This document shows, in pieces, positions 46,181 through 54,252 of a stretch of 64,000 bases of DNA. The notes below the pieces were generated by a model, which ran no database searches, had not been told where the DNA came from, and was given only the letters and a program-made list of their open reading frames with translations. The DNA comes from Chitinophagaceae bacterium (lineage in GTDB: Bacteria > Bacteroidota > Bacteroidia > Chitinophagales > Chitinophagaceae). The translations under genes were made by a program, and so were the position numbers. Every line of letters starts with the position of its first letter. The stretch's first letter is position 1. The stretch spans positions 186,001 through 250,000 of the forward strand of contig JAHBTJ010000005.1 in NCBI GenBank assembly GCA_019638595.1, written 5' to 3'.

Positions 46181-48612
46181 ATCTCTTGTTTATTTTTTAA
46201 AAAATTGAGAAAGATCTTTACGGACAGCACAAGGTTTCTTCCCTGTTCGGGTAAGCCAATGAGGCGATAAAAGCTGGTATGATTCATATACTTCGTATTG
46301 AAAGCATTCTGCACCTGCAGGCTTAGCTGCACCTGTTGCTTTTGTATATTGAGCCTGCTGCCCGCCTGTATATTCATTACGGCATAGCCTGCCGTCTTTT
46401 TTTCAGGAGGAACGATATGGTGCTGTGCGGCAGTTATCCTGTAGTCAACAGAAAAGTAGGTGCGGTGAAAGGGACCGGTATGCACAGGCTCAAATGTGAG
46501 GTTCAGCAGCAGTGATGACGGCGGAGAGAAGGGAAGCGTATAGCCTTTTTTATTTCCCGACAACTGCTCTGCATACAGGTATTCTCCACATACTTCGGCA
46601 CTTACACTTTCCCATGGCTGGTATTTTACCTGCAGCTCACCCCCATACCTTACAACCCGGCTTTGTGTATATTCAAATACCTGGTTGCCTGCACCATACA
46701 GGTAGTCGTGCCCCGCGGTGGGGTTTAAATAGATGTAATTAGGAAAATAATTGAAGAACGGGCTTAGCTGGATACGCCATTTATTTTTATTTAAAACGGC
46801 TGTTGCATCCAACTGGTACGATTCTTCCGGCTTCAGCGCGGTATTTCCGCGTTCATAGCTGAAGTAATGATAGTTCACTCCATTCGCGCCTAACTCTTTG
46901 GCGACAGGTACCCGGTAACTTTTTCCTGCATTGGCTTTTAGCTCAATATGGTACAGGTTGTAATTAACGCCAACAGACCCGGTAATACTGTTAAAGTTTC
47001 TTTGCAGGTTGCCGGCTCTCACAATATGTATTGGTATTGTTTTACCATCCTGTTCAAGCGGAGAGGGGAACCAGTCCGCATAGCTATGAATACGGATATG
47101 GCTATAGTCGTACCGGATAGCGCCATGCAAAAGGGTACTGTCATTTACAGCTATTTTGTCATACAGGAAAGCGCCGATGCTTTTTTGATCAAACGAAGGA
47201 ACAAGGAAGCTCCAGCCGTTGACGGCATTGTTTTGTATTTCGCCGTTAATGCCAAACCGGAGATCGTGCTGGTTGAGTGCCAGGCGATCGTTGATATTTA
47301 ACGAATAAACATTTTTGTTGAATGCCCGCTCCAGGTCAATGGGTATTGTCATGTTACCGGGGTAGATGGCAGGCATGAAGCCGTGGTTTACGTAGCGGTT
47401 GTATTCCTGCCTGAAATTGTTCTGGTAGCCGGCTTCCAGCTCCGCCACATGACGGTTCAGCCTGACGCTGCTGCGGGTGATAAGTTTAAAATGATTCACC
47501 CGCTGATAGGGCATCACAATATCACGGCTGCTGCGGTCGTGTATGGCTGTATCAACCCGTCTTGGTTCCAAACCATGTGCGTTGGCAAAAAAACCGCTTT
47601 TGCTATACGTATTGCTGATATAAAAAACAGATCTGAATATATTACTTACATAGCCGGTGCTGACATGTAAACCGGCTTCTTTTCCTGCCGTATTGCGCAG
47701 GTAGCGGCGATGGAGGTCAACAGGGTAATCGTATATATATAACCGGTCCGTTGGAACGCGATAATCGCTGTAATCCTGCAGGGTTACCCGGGCGGTACCT
47801 ATCCATTTTTGGGTTCTGCCGTACATGTTCAGCGATGTACCATAAAGGGCGTTATTGGTTTTACCGGTAAGATGAATGTCTCCGCCAAATGTGTGAGCTG
47901 CGGGAAGTGCAGGCGGTTTTATACTGATAGCGCCGGCTATGGCATCAGAGCCATAGATAAAAGAGGCAGCGCCTTTTATGATCTCTACTTCTTCTGCGGC
48001 GAACTGATCTATTTCCAGCCCGTGATCGGCGCCCCATTGCTGGCCCACGTGCTTAATGCCCCTGTCAATTACTGCCACCCTGTTAAAGCCCAATCCTCTT
48101 ATTAAGGGTTTTGATTGTCCCGATCCGATGCCGATCGTTTTTATTCCGGGTAATCTTTCGAGGCTCTGCATCAGGCTGCCGCCGAGGTTTCTCTGTATAA
48201 AATCACTTTTTATTATTTCCAGGTTTAGCTGTTCTTCTTTTTTTCTATGGGCGGTAGTGTTGCTTTGTATTATTACTTCCTGCAGAACGTGTACAGCCGG
48301 GTGCAGGATCACCGGCAACGACATATCATGATCCGTAACAGTAACTTTTTTACTGAAAGGTTTATGACCTGCCAGGGCTACACGCAGGCGATAATCGCCC
48401 GGTGCCAGTTCCTTAAAAACATATACACCGTTAGAGCCTGCCGCGGGCGTTATCTCATATTTTTCAAGCCATACACCTGCGCCCGGAACAGGCTTACCGT
48501 TATCGTCTGTAACCGTTACGATAAGCTGGTGTAACTGGGCATTTGCCTGCACCAGCGCGCAGGTAAACAGCATTCCCAAAACCACCCTTATTATGATCAA
48601 TGTCCGGCTCAT
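46177..48612 (-). CDS. TonB-dependent outer-membrane receptor, probable zinc (ZnuD-like)
   Basis: The 811-residue protein has a signal peptide, a carboxypeptidase-like regulatory domain (about 28-110), a plug (LNLEIIKSDFIQRNLGGSLM, SLERLPGIKTIGIGSGQSKP, RGLGFNRVAVIDRGIKHVGQ) and a 22-strand-type barrel. Position in a zinc operon makes a zinc receptor the best guess, though cobalamin or siderophore-type receptors share the fold. It is followed by two DUF4625 lipoproteins. The 297-bp gap upstream contains an 18-bp palindrome. Confidence 0.88.
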   Translation of the reverse strand: MSRTLIIIRVVLGMLFTCALVQANAQLHQLIVTVTDDNGKPVPGAGVWLEKYEITPAAGSNGVYVFKELAPGDYRLRVALAGHKPFSKKVTVTDHDMSLPVILHPAVHVLQEVIIQSNTTAHRKKEEQLNLEIIKSDFIQRNLGGSLMQSLERLPGIKTIGIGSGQSKPLIRGLGFNRVAVIDRGIKHVGQQWGADHGLEIDQFAAEEVEIIKGAASFIYGSDAIAGAISIKPPALPAAHTFGGDIHLTGKTNNALYGTSLNMYGRTQKWIGTARVTLQDYSDYRVPTDRLYIYDYPVDLHRRYLRNTAGKEAGLHVSTGYVSNIFRSVFYISNTYSKSGFFANAHGLEPRRVDTAIHDRSSRDIVMPYQRVNHFKLITRSSVRLNRHVAELEAGYQNNFRQEYNRYVNHGFMPAIYPGNMTIPIDLERAFNKNVYSLNINDRLALNQHDLRFGINGEIQNNAVNGWSFLVPSFDQKSIGAFLYDKIAVNDSTLLHGAIRYDYSHIRIHSYADWFPSPLEQDGKTIPIHIVRAGNLQRNFNSITGSVGVNYNLYHIELKANAGKSYRVPVAKELGANGVNYHYFSYERGNTALKPEESYQLDATAVLNKNKWRIQLSPFFNYFPNYIYLNPTAGHDYLYGAGNQVFEYTQSRVVRYGGELQVKYQPWESVSAEVCGEYLYAEQLSGNKKGYTLPFSPPSSLLLNLTFEPVHTGPFHRTYFSVDYRITAAQHHIVPPEKKTAGYAVMNIQAGSRLNIQKQQVQLSLQVQNAFNTKYMNHTSFYRLIGLPEQGRNLVLSVKIFLNFLKNKQEI

Positions 48613-48909
48613 ATATGTTTTTATTATAGCCTTGGTCAGGTTACTTTCAAAATGATAATGCAGCGATAGCCTGATGCTGCGGGCAGACTGCAGATCGTGG
48701 TAATGAGGAACGGAGGATTCTTATACCCCGTTGGTAAATAAGGATACCTTTATATTGAAAGCCTTACTAGTGTAGCTTTGCATCAGCACTGCTTCCTAAG
48801 CTATACAAGCTGTAACGTAACTACGTTACCGGTTTTGGTAAAAGCGGATAATGATGTCATAGTTGCGCATAACCGGAAACGAAGGCGTTGATTTGCAGCA
48901 AATAAACAA
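48613..48909. other. Gap inside the zinc operon
   Basis: This 297-bp region lies between the TonB receptor and the small His-rich gene, on the same strand. It holds a perfect 18-bp palindrome (48812-48829) and no open frame. It may be a leader or an internal promoter for the receptor. Confidence 0.4.
48812..48829. promoter_or_regulatory. Perfect 18-bp palindrome before the TonB receptor
   Basis: GTAACGTA-AC-TACGTTAC is an 8-2-8 perfect inverted repeat, 200 bp upstream of the receptor start. It is unlike the TGCAAC-type boxes and so suggests a second regulator. No RNA-terminator features follow it. Confidence 0.45.
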
Positions 48910-49257
48910 TTACGCTTTTACCGGTGGGCTTTTATTGGAAAAAAGAAAGCAGGATGGAGAAAGAGGATTTGCTATATAATACCCGTTTTCCGACGGATTG
49001 TAAATGATTACCGTTAATAATTCAGGAATAATGATATCGCCATGGTATGCGGAATATTTATGCGCACAAACAGCGCACCCGGCTTCAGAAAATGCGCCGG
49101 CGCTTTGAGCAATTTCATCTTTGCCTGAATGATTTGTGTGCTGCTTTTCTTCGCTGATATGGTGATGATGCCAGAGCGATACAGGCATGGCGATGAACGC
49201 ATATACTGTAAGCAGTATAGCCGCGATTATTTGCCTGTATTTTTGTTGAATAGTCAA
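48910..49257 (-). CDS. Small secreted-type protein with His-rich segment
   Basis: The 115-residue protein has an N-terminal hydrophobic segment (IIAAILLTVYAFIAMPVSLW). A histidine-rich stretch follows (WHHHHISEEKQHTNHSG) and then a Cys pair region (GCAVCAHKYSAYH). It resembles small periplasmic metal-binding proteins placed before TonB receptors in metal loci. It starts next to a strong promoter with an overlapping Zur-type box, so it is probably the first gene of the zinc operon. Confidence 0.72.
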   Translation of the reverse strand: MTIQQKYRQIIAAILLTVYAFIAMPVSLWHHHHISEEKQHTNHSGKDEIAQSAGAFSEAGCAVCAHKYSAYHGDIIIPELLTVIIYNPSENGYYIANPLSPSCFLFSNKSPPVKA

Positions 49258-49264
49258 TTTTGTT

Positions 49265-49283
49265 TTTGCAGCATTGTTGCAAA
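49265..49283. promoter_or_regulatory. Candidate Zur box 4
   Basis: TTTGCAG-CATTG-TTGCAAA is a 19-bp inverted repeat (one mismatch) with the same TGCA(A/G)C-N3-GTTGCA core as the other boxes. It overlaps the -7 region of a predicted promoter for the His-rich gene, as expected for a repressor site. The identical 19 bp (and 2 more bases) occur at 55278-55296 inside the phage-like region. Confidence 0.7.
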
Positions 49284-49310
49284 TATAAAAATTATGATGA
49301 AACCAACAAA
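49280..49310 (-). promoter_or_regulatory. Bacteroidota-type promoter of the zinc operon
   Basis: On the minus strand a TTTG (-33 element, 49307-49310) is followed after exactly 19 bases by TATATTTG (49280-49287), matching the TTTG-N19-TAnnTTTG promoter form of Bacteroidota. The predicted transcription start falls inside Zur box 4. Confidence 0.75.
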
Positions 49311-49449
49311 AAAAGAATGCATTTGCCGTGCTTGTAATAGTTATAATGCGCTTCTCTTTCGGGAAAAAATTACTGAAGGCTGTAATTGCCTCCTGTAATT
49401 TTTATTTTCCGCCGCTTTTTTAAACCCTGATAATCTGATACACTAACCA

Positions 49450-50037
49450 TTACCGGATTTGATTTGGAAGTTCCAAAATCCTGTATTCTCTTGATTCTTC
49501 TTCTGTCGGAAAAATAAATGTGTAGTAATTTTTATATTCATCACCTCCAATGTCCTTAATCACTTGTTTTCTAACCCAATCTGTAAGATATTGTAAGCTT
49601 CCTGCTTTCCCAGAAAAAAAAGTATATTCAATATGAGTTTTTAAATACTCCAAAAAATGTAGTTCGTCTTTTGCAATGTAGGAAAATGTGTTTTGTTCCT
49701 CGTCAAGCAAAACTATTTTTCCAGTGGATTTTTCCACTCCTATATAAAGGTTGTAGTTACTATCTTGCCCGAAAAGAATAAATCTATCATCTTCAACTAC
49801 ATCACTTAAAAACTTAAAGTTACTTAACACTTGAATTACCTTTCCTAAATTAGTACAATGTAGCATAAATGAAAACAGAGAAGATTTATCCCGGGGTTTT
49901 AGCAAATTTTCATTGAACCGGATTATTGTTTTACCGAAGTCCTCGCCAGGAACAAGTGATCCATAGATGATTCTGACCTGACGGAAAATCGCATATTGAT
50001 AAATAGAAATAAATTCTTTTGCTGGTAACGTATTCAT
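49450..50037 (-). CDS. Hypothetical protein, possibly SUKH-like
   Basis: The 195-residue protein has no signal peptide. It contains the region DVVEDDRFILFGQDSNYNLYIG and then VEKSTGKIVLLDEEQNTFSYIAKDE, which is like SUKH (SMI1/KNR4) immunity-type domains (a hydrophobic strand followed by a DxExxxx pattern). The base composition is A+T-richer than the zinc operon to its left. It lies alone between that operon and the candidate attachment region. Immunity function is only a suggestion. Confidence 0.6.
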   Translation of the reverse strand: MNTLPAKEFISIYQYAIFRQVRIIYGSLVPGEDFGKTIIRFNENLLKPRDKSSLFSFMLHCTNLGKVIQVLSNFKFLSDVVEDDRFILFGQDSNYNLYIGVEKSTGKIVLLDEEQNTFSYIAKDELHFLEYLKTHIEYTFFSGKAGSLQYLTDWVRKQVIKDIGGDEYKNYYTFIFPTEEESREYRILELPNQIR

Positions 50038-50562
50038 TTAATCACTTTTATAAGACAATGAACTGTGAGCTTTTTTACAGGTATTTGTTCTGGCCTGCTT
50101 CTCCGCAGTCTCCTTGTGCAAAGCTTTGTGTGCAAGCAAGGGACGTTGCGAGGGAATTCATGGTCTCTCCTTAGTCAAATCTACATCTTGCAACAACGTG
50201 TAGTTATAAATTTCATAAATTCTTTAGTCACCGGTAATATAATATTTAGCAGAACTAAGTATATAACCTTTCCGTTAAACTAATAGATTCCCCGCCTACC
50301 GTAGCGTCGCCTGTCAACACACACATGGATTCCTTCTGATGATACTCTTTCCCCGATATTCATAGCACAATTTTTAAAATGAATAAAATTAGATGGATAC
50401 ATGGTTGTAATCAATACATGAAGCAATTTGAGCAGGGTAAAATGCTTCACGATGCGTCATTTCTCCATGTGTCACGTCTGGATGAGCTGTGTTGATGCGC
50501 CTTTGAGGCTGTTGCCAGTTCCGACCTGATTTTACCGGAACTGGTACGATGAAAGAAATTTT

Positions 50563-50594
50563 CATGTGTCATTTATGTGTCAGCGAAGGCGGGA
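50563..50594 (+). repeat. Right copy of the 32-bp direct repeat
   Basis: Two mismatches separate it from 37834-37865. The first half contains two TGTGTCA motifs 11 bp apart. The copy belongs to the candidate attachment region. Confidence 0.7.
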
Positions 50595-50635
50595 AAAAGC
50601 GGGAAAAACTGACACCAAAACGACTTGCGGGAAAA

Positions 50636-50667
50636 CAAAAAACCCTGTAAGTCAATGACTACAGGGT
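50636..50667 (-). terminator. Terminator-like palindrome at the end of the early phage operon
   Basis: On the minus strand the stem ACCCTGTA-GTCA pairs with TGAC-(T)-TACAGGGT, with one bulge, and is followed by six T residues. It would end the leftward early transcript from 51024. Such palindromes are also often seen close to integration sites next to tRNA genes in this phylum, so both roles are possible. Confidence 0.6.
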
Positions 50668-50793
50668 GTAAATTGTGCCCAGAACAGGAACTTGATTATG
50701 TGTGATTATCAGTATCTTATGTTAGCTTCCGCCACATCTCCGCCAATGCGAGATTATTTGTTTTGAACATTAATAGGGTAGGATAGCCTATTC

Positions 50794-51024
50794 CTACTCC
50801 GCCGGCGGTCTTTTTGCTTTCTTCAGATACATTTTGCCTTCAGGGCTTAGCTTGCTGATCATTACCACCTCAAAAGACAGGATCCTGTACTCTGTATATT
50901 TTGCCTCTGCTCTCTGTCGGTAAGTCCTATGCACCTGGTCTATGTCTGTGCTGGCTATTTCCCGGATGCCGGAAATGGGTTTCTGCTTGTCGCGAAGTAA
51001 TATAGTGAACCTGTAGATGGGCAT
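50794..51024 (-). CDS. Small phage-type protein of unknown function
   Basis: The 76-residue protein (PIYRFTILLRDKQKPISGIR, RTYRQRAEAKYTEYRILSFE) is basic with no membrane segment. It is last in a leftward series of small genes and 32 bp after the Xre-type gene. No family recognised. Genes of this size and position are common near phage attachment sites. Confidence 0.6.
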   Translation of the reverse strand: MPIYRFTILLRDKQKPISGIREIASTDIDQVHRTYRQRAEAKYTEYRILSFEVVMISKLSPEGKMYLKKAKRPPAE

Positions 51025-51056
51025 TTAATTATCCGTTTAAAAACGCCGGTCTGGCA

Positions 51057-51257
51057 TTATATAAAATCAACCTTTTTGCCAAAGACGGCCGCAATACAAG
51101 AAAGAATGTCCAGGTCAGGAGAATATTTCCCCTTTTCAATTCTATCAATATTAGAAGCCAGCAGTCGGGATTTTTCTGCAAGTTGATTTTGTGTCATGCC
51201 TGCGGATTCTCTCAGCTCCCGGATCCGGGCTCCTATTCTGACACGTTCGTCATTCAT
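51057..51257 (-). CDS. Xre-type HTH regulator
   Basis: The 66-residue protein is one HTH_3/Xre domain: RIRELRESAGMTQNQLAEKS, then RLLASNIDRIEKGKYSPDLDI. It probably binds DNA as a dimer and could be a repressor of the element. Its ATG overlaps the upstream gene stop by 4 bp (ATGA), so it is translated with it. Confidence 0.9.
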   Translation of the reverse strand: MNDERVRIGARIRELRESAGMTQNQLAEKSRLLASNIDRIEKGKYSPDLDILSCIAAVFGKKVDFI

Positions 51258-51853
51258 TGCTTTGTTAATAAAGTTTCTTTTGTATTATTAATTACTGCCG
51301 GAAGCTCCGATGTGTTATCCCTGAAAAATGAAAGGCTGATGGATACAAAAGAGAGATAACCACCGCGATCCATGCCGCCTTTATAAAAACCGCCCGACAT
51401 AACTCCAAAGCCACCATCCAGCACAGCTTCTTCAAACCCTATAAATGCATTTCTCTTGAACAATGCTGTAGCAATGTAGGCGCCACCGACTTTCTTTATA
51501 TCCTTATCAGCCGGCAGGTACAGGTAAACGTACTGTCCGCCTTCTTTAAAACATATACAACCGTATTGAATTGAGACCGGCAGAGAAGAAAGAAAGTTCC
51601 GGAAATGCGAATTCCGGAACGAATCTGAATACTCTATATCGTTGAATCGTTTGTTATTGATCCAATAGTGCGTTGGTTTCTGACCAAAGCTGTTGAGGCT
51701 GGCCATAATCCCGAACATTTCCTGATATCCCTGACAGCCCTCCAGGTACTTCCGTGTTTCGATAGAATCAACCTCGAACGGAAGCTCCTCCGGGGCGCTA
51801 TCTTTATCGTAGGACAGGAAAAGCAGTGATGGGTATGTGTTGTAGGTGATCAT
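51254..51853 (-). CDS. Phage-region hypothetical protein
   Basis: The 199-residue protein has no signal or membrane segment. Strands such as QYGCICFKEGGQYVYLYLPADKD and Gly-rich turns (DGGFGVMSGGFYKGGMDRGG) suggest a compact beta-rich fold. The gene is coupled to the Xre gene downstream. A toxin/antitoxin-like pairing of a hypothetical protein with an Xre regulator is conceivable but not supported by a motif. Confidence 0.6.
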   Translation of the reverse strand: MITYNTYPSLLFLSYDKDSAPEELPFEVDSIETRKYLEGCQGYQEMFGIMASLNSFGQKPTHYWINNKRFNDIEYSDSFRNSHFRNFLSSLPVSIQYGCICFKEGGQYVYLYLPADKDIKKVGGAYIATALFKRNAFIGFEEAVLDGGFGVMSGGFYKGGMDRGGYLSFVSISLSFFRDNTSELPAVINNTKETLLTKQ

Positions 51854-51867
51854 TATTTTTCTAAACG

Positions 51868-52086
51868 TTATTTATGCTCTATTATATTAACATTCCTGTC
51901 TACGGTTGCTACCCACGTGGCGCCATCGTATAGGTGGAATTTGTTTACCAGATTTTCGTCCGATATAGCATTATCGTCTAGCCAATCTGGAGTTATAATT
52001 ATCTCTTTGGATAATGGGGAAATAGCTTTTATCTTTTCAATTTCCAGATCGGAAAATTTCACCTTTTTGTTGTAAATTAAAATCAT
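51868..52086 (-). CDS. Small phage-region protein
   Basis: The 72-residue protein starts at an ATG (MILIYNKKVKFSDLEIEK); the frame extends further with a TTG start only. It is mixed charged (ITPDWLDDNAISDENLV) with no recognised domain. It lies 14 bp upstream of the 199-residue gene in the same direction. Confidence 0.55.
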   Translation of the reverse strand: MILIYNKKVKFSDLEIEKIKAISPLSKEIIITPDWLDDNAISDENLVNKFHLYDGATWVATVDRNVNIIEHK

Positions 52087-52159
52087 ATCTATACCGCCGA
52101 ATTTATACAGTTGCCGCCTGTTTTTGTATATAAACAATTAAATTTTATGGTGCCAAGCT

Positions 52160-52496
52160 CTAATACCTGTCTTCCAAAAGTGATTTATGCCTCCTAATAA
52201 TAGCGCTTCTTGTTTTGCCAAAATGTGCCGCTAGTTCCTCTTTAGTAATATAATTCCAGTTTTTTAACAGATATGTGTCCTCCTTTGCCGTCCAACCTCT
52301 TATCCTTTTTCTCTTTATTGAAAACCTGGTTAAAGCGCCTTTCAAAGCAGATAATGTGCAGCTAAAGTGATAGGCGAGCTCCTTTTGCGTTTTGTTTTCG
52401 TAAAGCTTTTTTAGCTCTTTTATCATCGCCGGCGTCCAATCAACACCCTTTCTACCTCTTCTCCATTTTTTCTCTATATTTGCCATGAACGTAATT
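52160..52496 (-). CDS. Myb/SANT-like HTH DNA-binding protein
   Basis: The 111-residue protein has two tryptophan-containing HTH repeats: VDWTPAMIKELKKLYENKTQ and WTAKEDTYLLKNWNYITKEE, each followed by a helix with sequence-reading character (GKTRSAIIRRHKSL). It is probably a DNA-binding regulator or packaging-related protein of the element. I chose the start at 52496 because its leader (AAAATTACG before the ATG) is shared with the next upstream gene. Confidence 0.7.
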
Positions 52497-52556
52497 TTAT
52501 AAGTGAAAACTTGTGATTTGCTTTCAATTGTTGAAAGGGGTAGCAATACCCCTTTT

Positions 52557-53243
52557 TTACTTTGTAAAATAATAAGTCCTTCCATATCCTGACCTGGTAT
52601 ACTTGTAACCGGTCAAGGGCAGCTCAATATACGAATCTTCCTTTTTTTCAAAAACAAGATTTTTGAAATCGCTGAGATCGGTCAGTGAAATTATTGCAGA
52701 AACAGGCTCACGTGTGCTAATGTCAAAAATAACACTCTTATAGCTTACGCTAAATTTGTTTAGCGAAGATTTTTCAATAGATGTTTTCGGATATGTGTAA
52801 TAATTTTTATTAGGATTATTCTTTTTGTCGGCAACAGCTTTTCTCACCGCTCTCCACATCGTTGAATCACTTACGTCACTATCAAGATAGATAATGTCAG
52901 AATATATTGCAAAACCATGCATTTTATTTTCGGCAATGATCGGTTTCTCATAAGTTAAATAGTTGAATTTGTTTTCATTCCAATACTGCCTAAACTTTCC
53001 TTTTAAATATTGTCTTCTTTCCTCATAATGCATGTCAGCCAACGACTGCATTACATCTTCTATATTATAATAATCGGTTCTATTAAAGAACTTAGACGTA
53101 TGATGCCATTCTGTTGCTGTTGTTACCGCCGCAGGGTCTATTCCGTAGATTTTTCTGAACGCTGTCTTCGGAAATCTTCCTTCATTTTCTGCCTGGGTGG
53201 CTCGTATTGATTTCCCATAATGCCAATAGTGTGCGCTTGCCAT
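52557..53243 (-). CDS. Phage-region hypothetical protein with aromatic-rich N-terminus
   Basis: The 228-residue protein starts MASAHYWHYGKSIRATQAEN and ends LTGYKYTRSGYGRTYYFTK. It has no membrane segment and no motif I can name. The 36 bases upstream of its ATG also read open, but only from a TTG, so 53243 is the better start. It may be an early DNA-metabolism protein, from position only. Confidence 0.55.
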   Translation of the reverse strand: MASAHYWHYGKSIRATQAENEGRFPKTAFRKIYGIDPAAVTTATEWHHTSKFFNRTDYYNIEDVMQSLADMHYEERRQYLKGKFRQYWNENKFNYLTYEKPIIAENKMHGFAIYSDIIYLDSDVSDSTMWRAVRKAVADKKNNPNKNYYTYPKTSIEKSSLNKFSVSYKSVIFDISTREPVSAIISLTDLSDFKNLVFEKKEDSYIELPLTGYKYTRSGYGRTYYFTK

Positions 53244-53296
53244 AATCGTAATTTTTAAAAGTTTGTAATTTTTTTTCAATTGTTACCACAAATATA

Positions 53297-53332
53297 AAAG
53301 AACTAAGCTACATAGCAAAAGAACTAAGCTAC
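53297..53332. repeat. Two 16-bp direct repeats 20 bp apart upstream of the phage early genes
   Basis: The repeat AAAAGAACTAAGCTAC occurs at 53297-53312 and 53317-53332. The 20-bp period is about two helical turns, as expected for side-by-side binding of a regulator. They lie in the 140-bp gap between the upstream Xre gene and the 52557-53243 gene. Confidence 0.65.
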
Positions 53333-53383
53333 TTTTTTTCAATTATTTTTTATCTAAATTTTAAGCGCTTTTTTAGATGATTT

Positions 53384-53584
53384 CTAAAGGCTTTCTTCTT
53401 CGATAACGAAAGCGGTCTTTAGAACAGAAGATAATAACAGCAGATATTCGTAAGAAGGCCACCTTGTTCCAGCCTCTATTCTTTGAAACGACTGAAGGGC
53501 AATTCCTGTAAGATCGGCTACCTGTTGCTGAGTGTAGCCGGACACCTTTCGAGCTTGTTTTATTTGTTCTGAAACACTTTTCAT
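53384..53584 (-). CDS. Xre-type HTH regulator of the phage-like region
   Basis: The 66-residue protein is a single HTH domain: EQIKQARKVSGYTQQQVADLTG, then SFQRIEAGTRWPSYEYLLLL. It starts inside the end of the preceding gene (4-bp overlap). The direct repeats 52 bp downstream of its stop are a candidate operator for it. Confidence 0.88.
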   Translation of the reverse strand: MKSVSEQIKQARKVSGYTQQQVADLTGIALQSFQRIEAGTRWPSYEYLLLLSSVLKTAFVIEEESL

Positions 53585-54135
53585 AAAGAAATTTCAACGA
53601 TAAAAACTAAAAGCCCCTGCAAAAAAAACTCTTTCGTGTCAAATGGGAATGATTCCCGTTTTCCGCGCACCCATTCGTTTATTTTTGCGCCAACCCGATC
53701 ATTTTCGCAAACCTTTTGAACATAAAAATATCTGATGTCTATTATTTTTTTTACCTCTTTTTCTTCTACAACAGACATCCGGGGCAGCTTTTCAATAAAA
53801 GAAATTACTTTTTTTGCGGAGATCCTGATCTCCGACAGCGCCTTTTTGATTGACAGGACTTCTCCTTCGTTAAAAGTATCGCCGCGATGGCTGAAATTCT
53901 CTATTCGTCCCCGTGAAATCTTAGTAAGCCGGCTCAACGTTTCAATATTCAGCTTGTCGCTACTTAATATAGATCTTAGTTTATCCGCTTCTATGTTACC
54001 TCTATTATCTCTGTTGTCATTTTTTTTAAAATAGCTGTCCGGGATTCGCCCCGTAAATCTCCATTTATTTACATACGCTTTTGGGAGATTATTTTTTTCT
54101 ACTATTTCAGCCGCTAATTTTTCATCAAATTGCAT
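53581..54135 (-). CDS. Phage-region protein with HTH-like segment
   Basis: The 184-residue protein opens with AAEIVEKNNLPKAYVNKWRF (helix-turn-helix-like) and contains LNIETLSRLTKISRGRIENF, another HTH-like stretch. It could be a DNA-binding early protein. It overlaps the Xre gene at the end and has no membrane segment. Confidence 0.6.
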   Translation of the reverse strand: MQFDEKLAAEIVEKNNLPKAYVNKWRFTGRIPDSYFKKNDNRDNRGNIEADKLRSILSSDKLNIETLSRLTKISRGRIENFSHRGDTFNEGEVLSIKKALSEIRISAKKVISFIEKLPRMSVVEEKEVKKIIDIRYFYVQKVCENDRVGAKINEWVRGKRESFPFDTKEFFLQGLLVFIVEISL

Positions 54136-54252
54136 ATATTTACCTTTTAATCGAACTAATTTAGAATTGAAAATAACATAAATTATTACATAGTTTACTT
54201 GTAAGTGTTCTGTGTAATTGCCCTCCCGGCTGTAACCAGGAGGGCTTGTCTT

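Larger units (their letters stand above)
50038..50793. other. Gene-free region with candidate phage attachment site
   Basis: This 756-bp stretch holds no convincing gene. Repeated TGTGTCA motifs occur near 50470, 50568 and 50580, with an inverted TGACACC near 50610. The right copy of a 32-bp direct repeat is at 50563-50594 and a terminator-like palindrome at 50636-50667. GTGCCCAGAACAGGA at 50675-50689 looks like the reverse complement of a tRNA 3' end. This is the boundary between the zinc locus and the phage-derived genes. Confidence 0.55.

Noticed and set aside
50065-50283. Plus-strand 72-codon frame in the attachment region
   Set aside because: The composition is odd and there is no start context; it is more likely non-coding.
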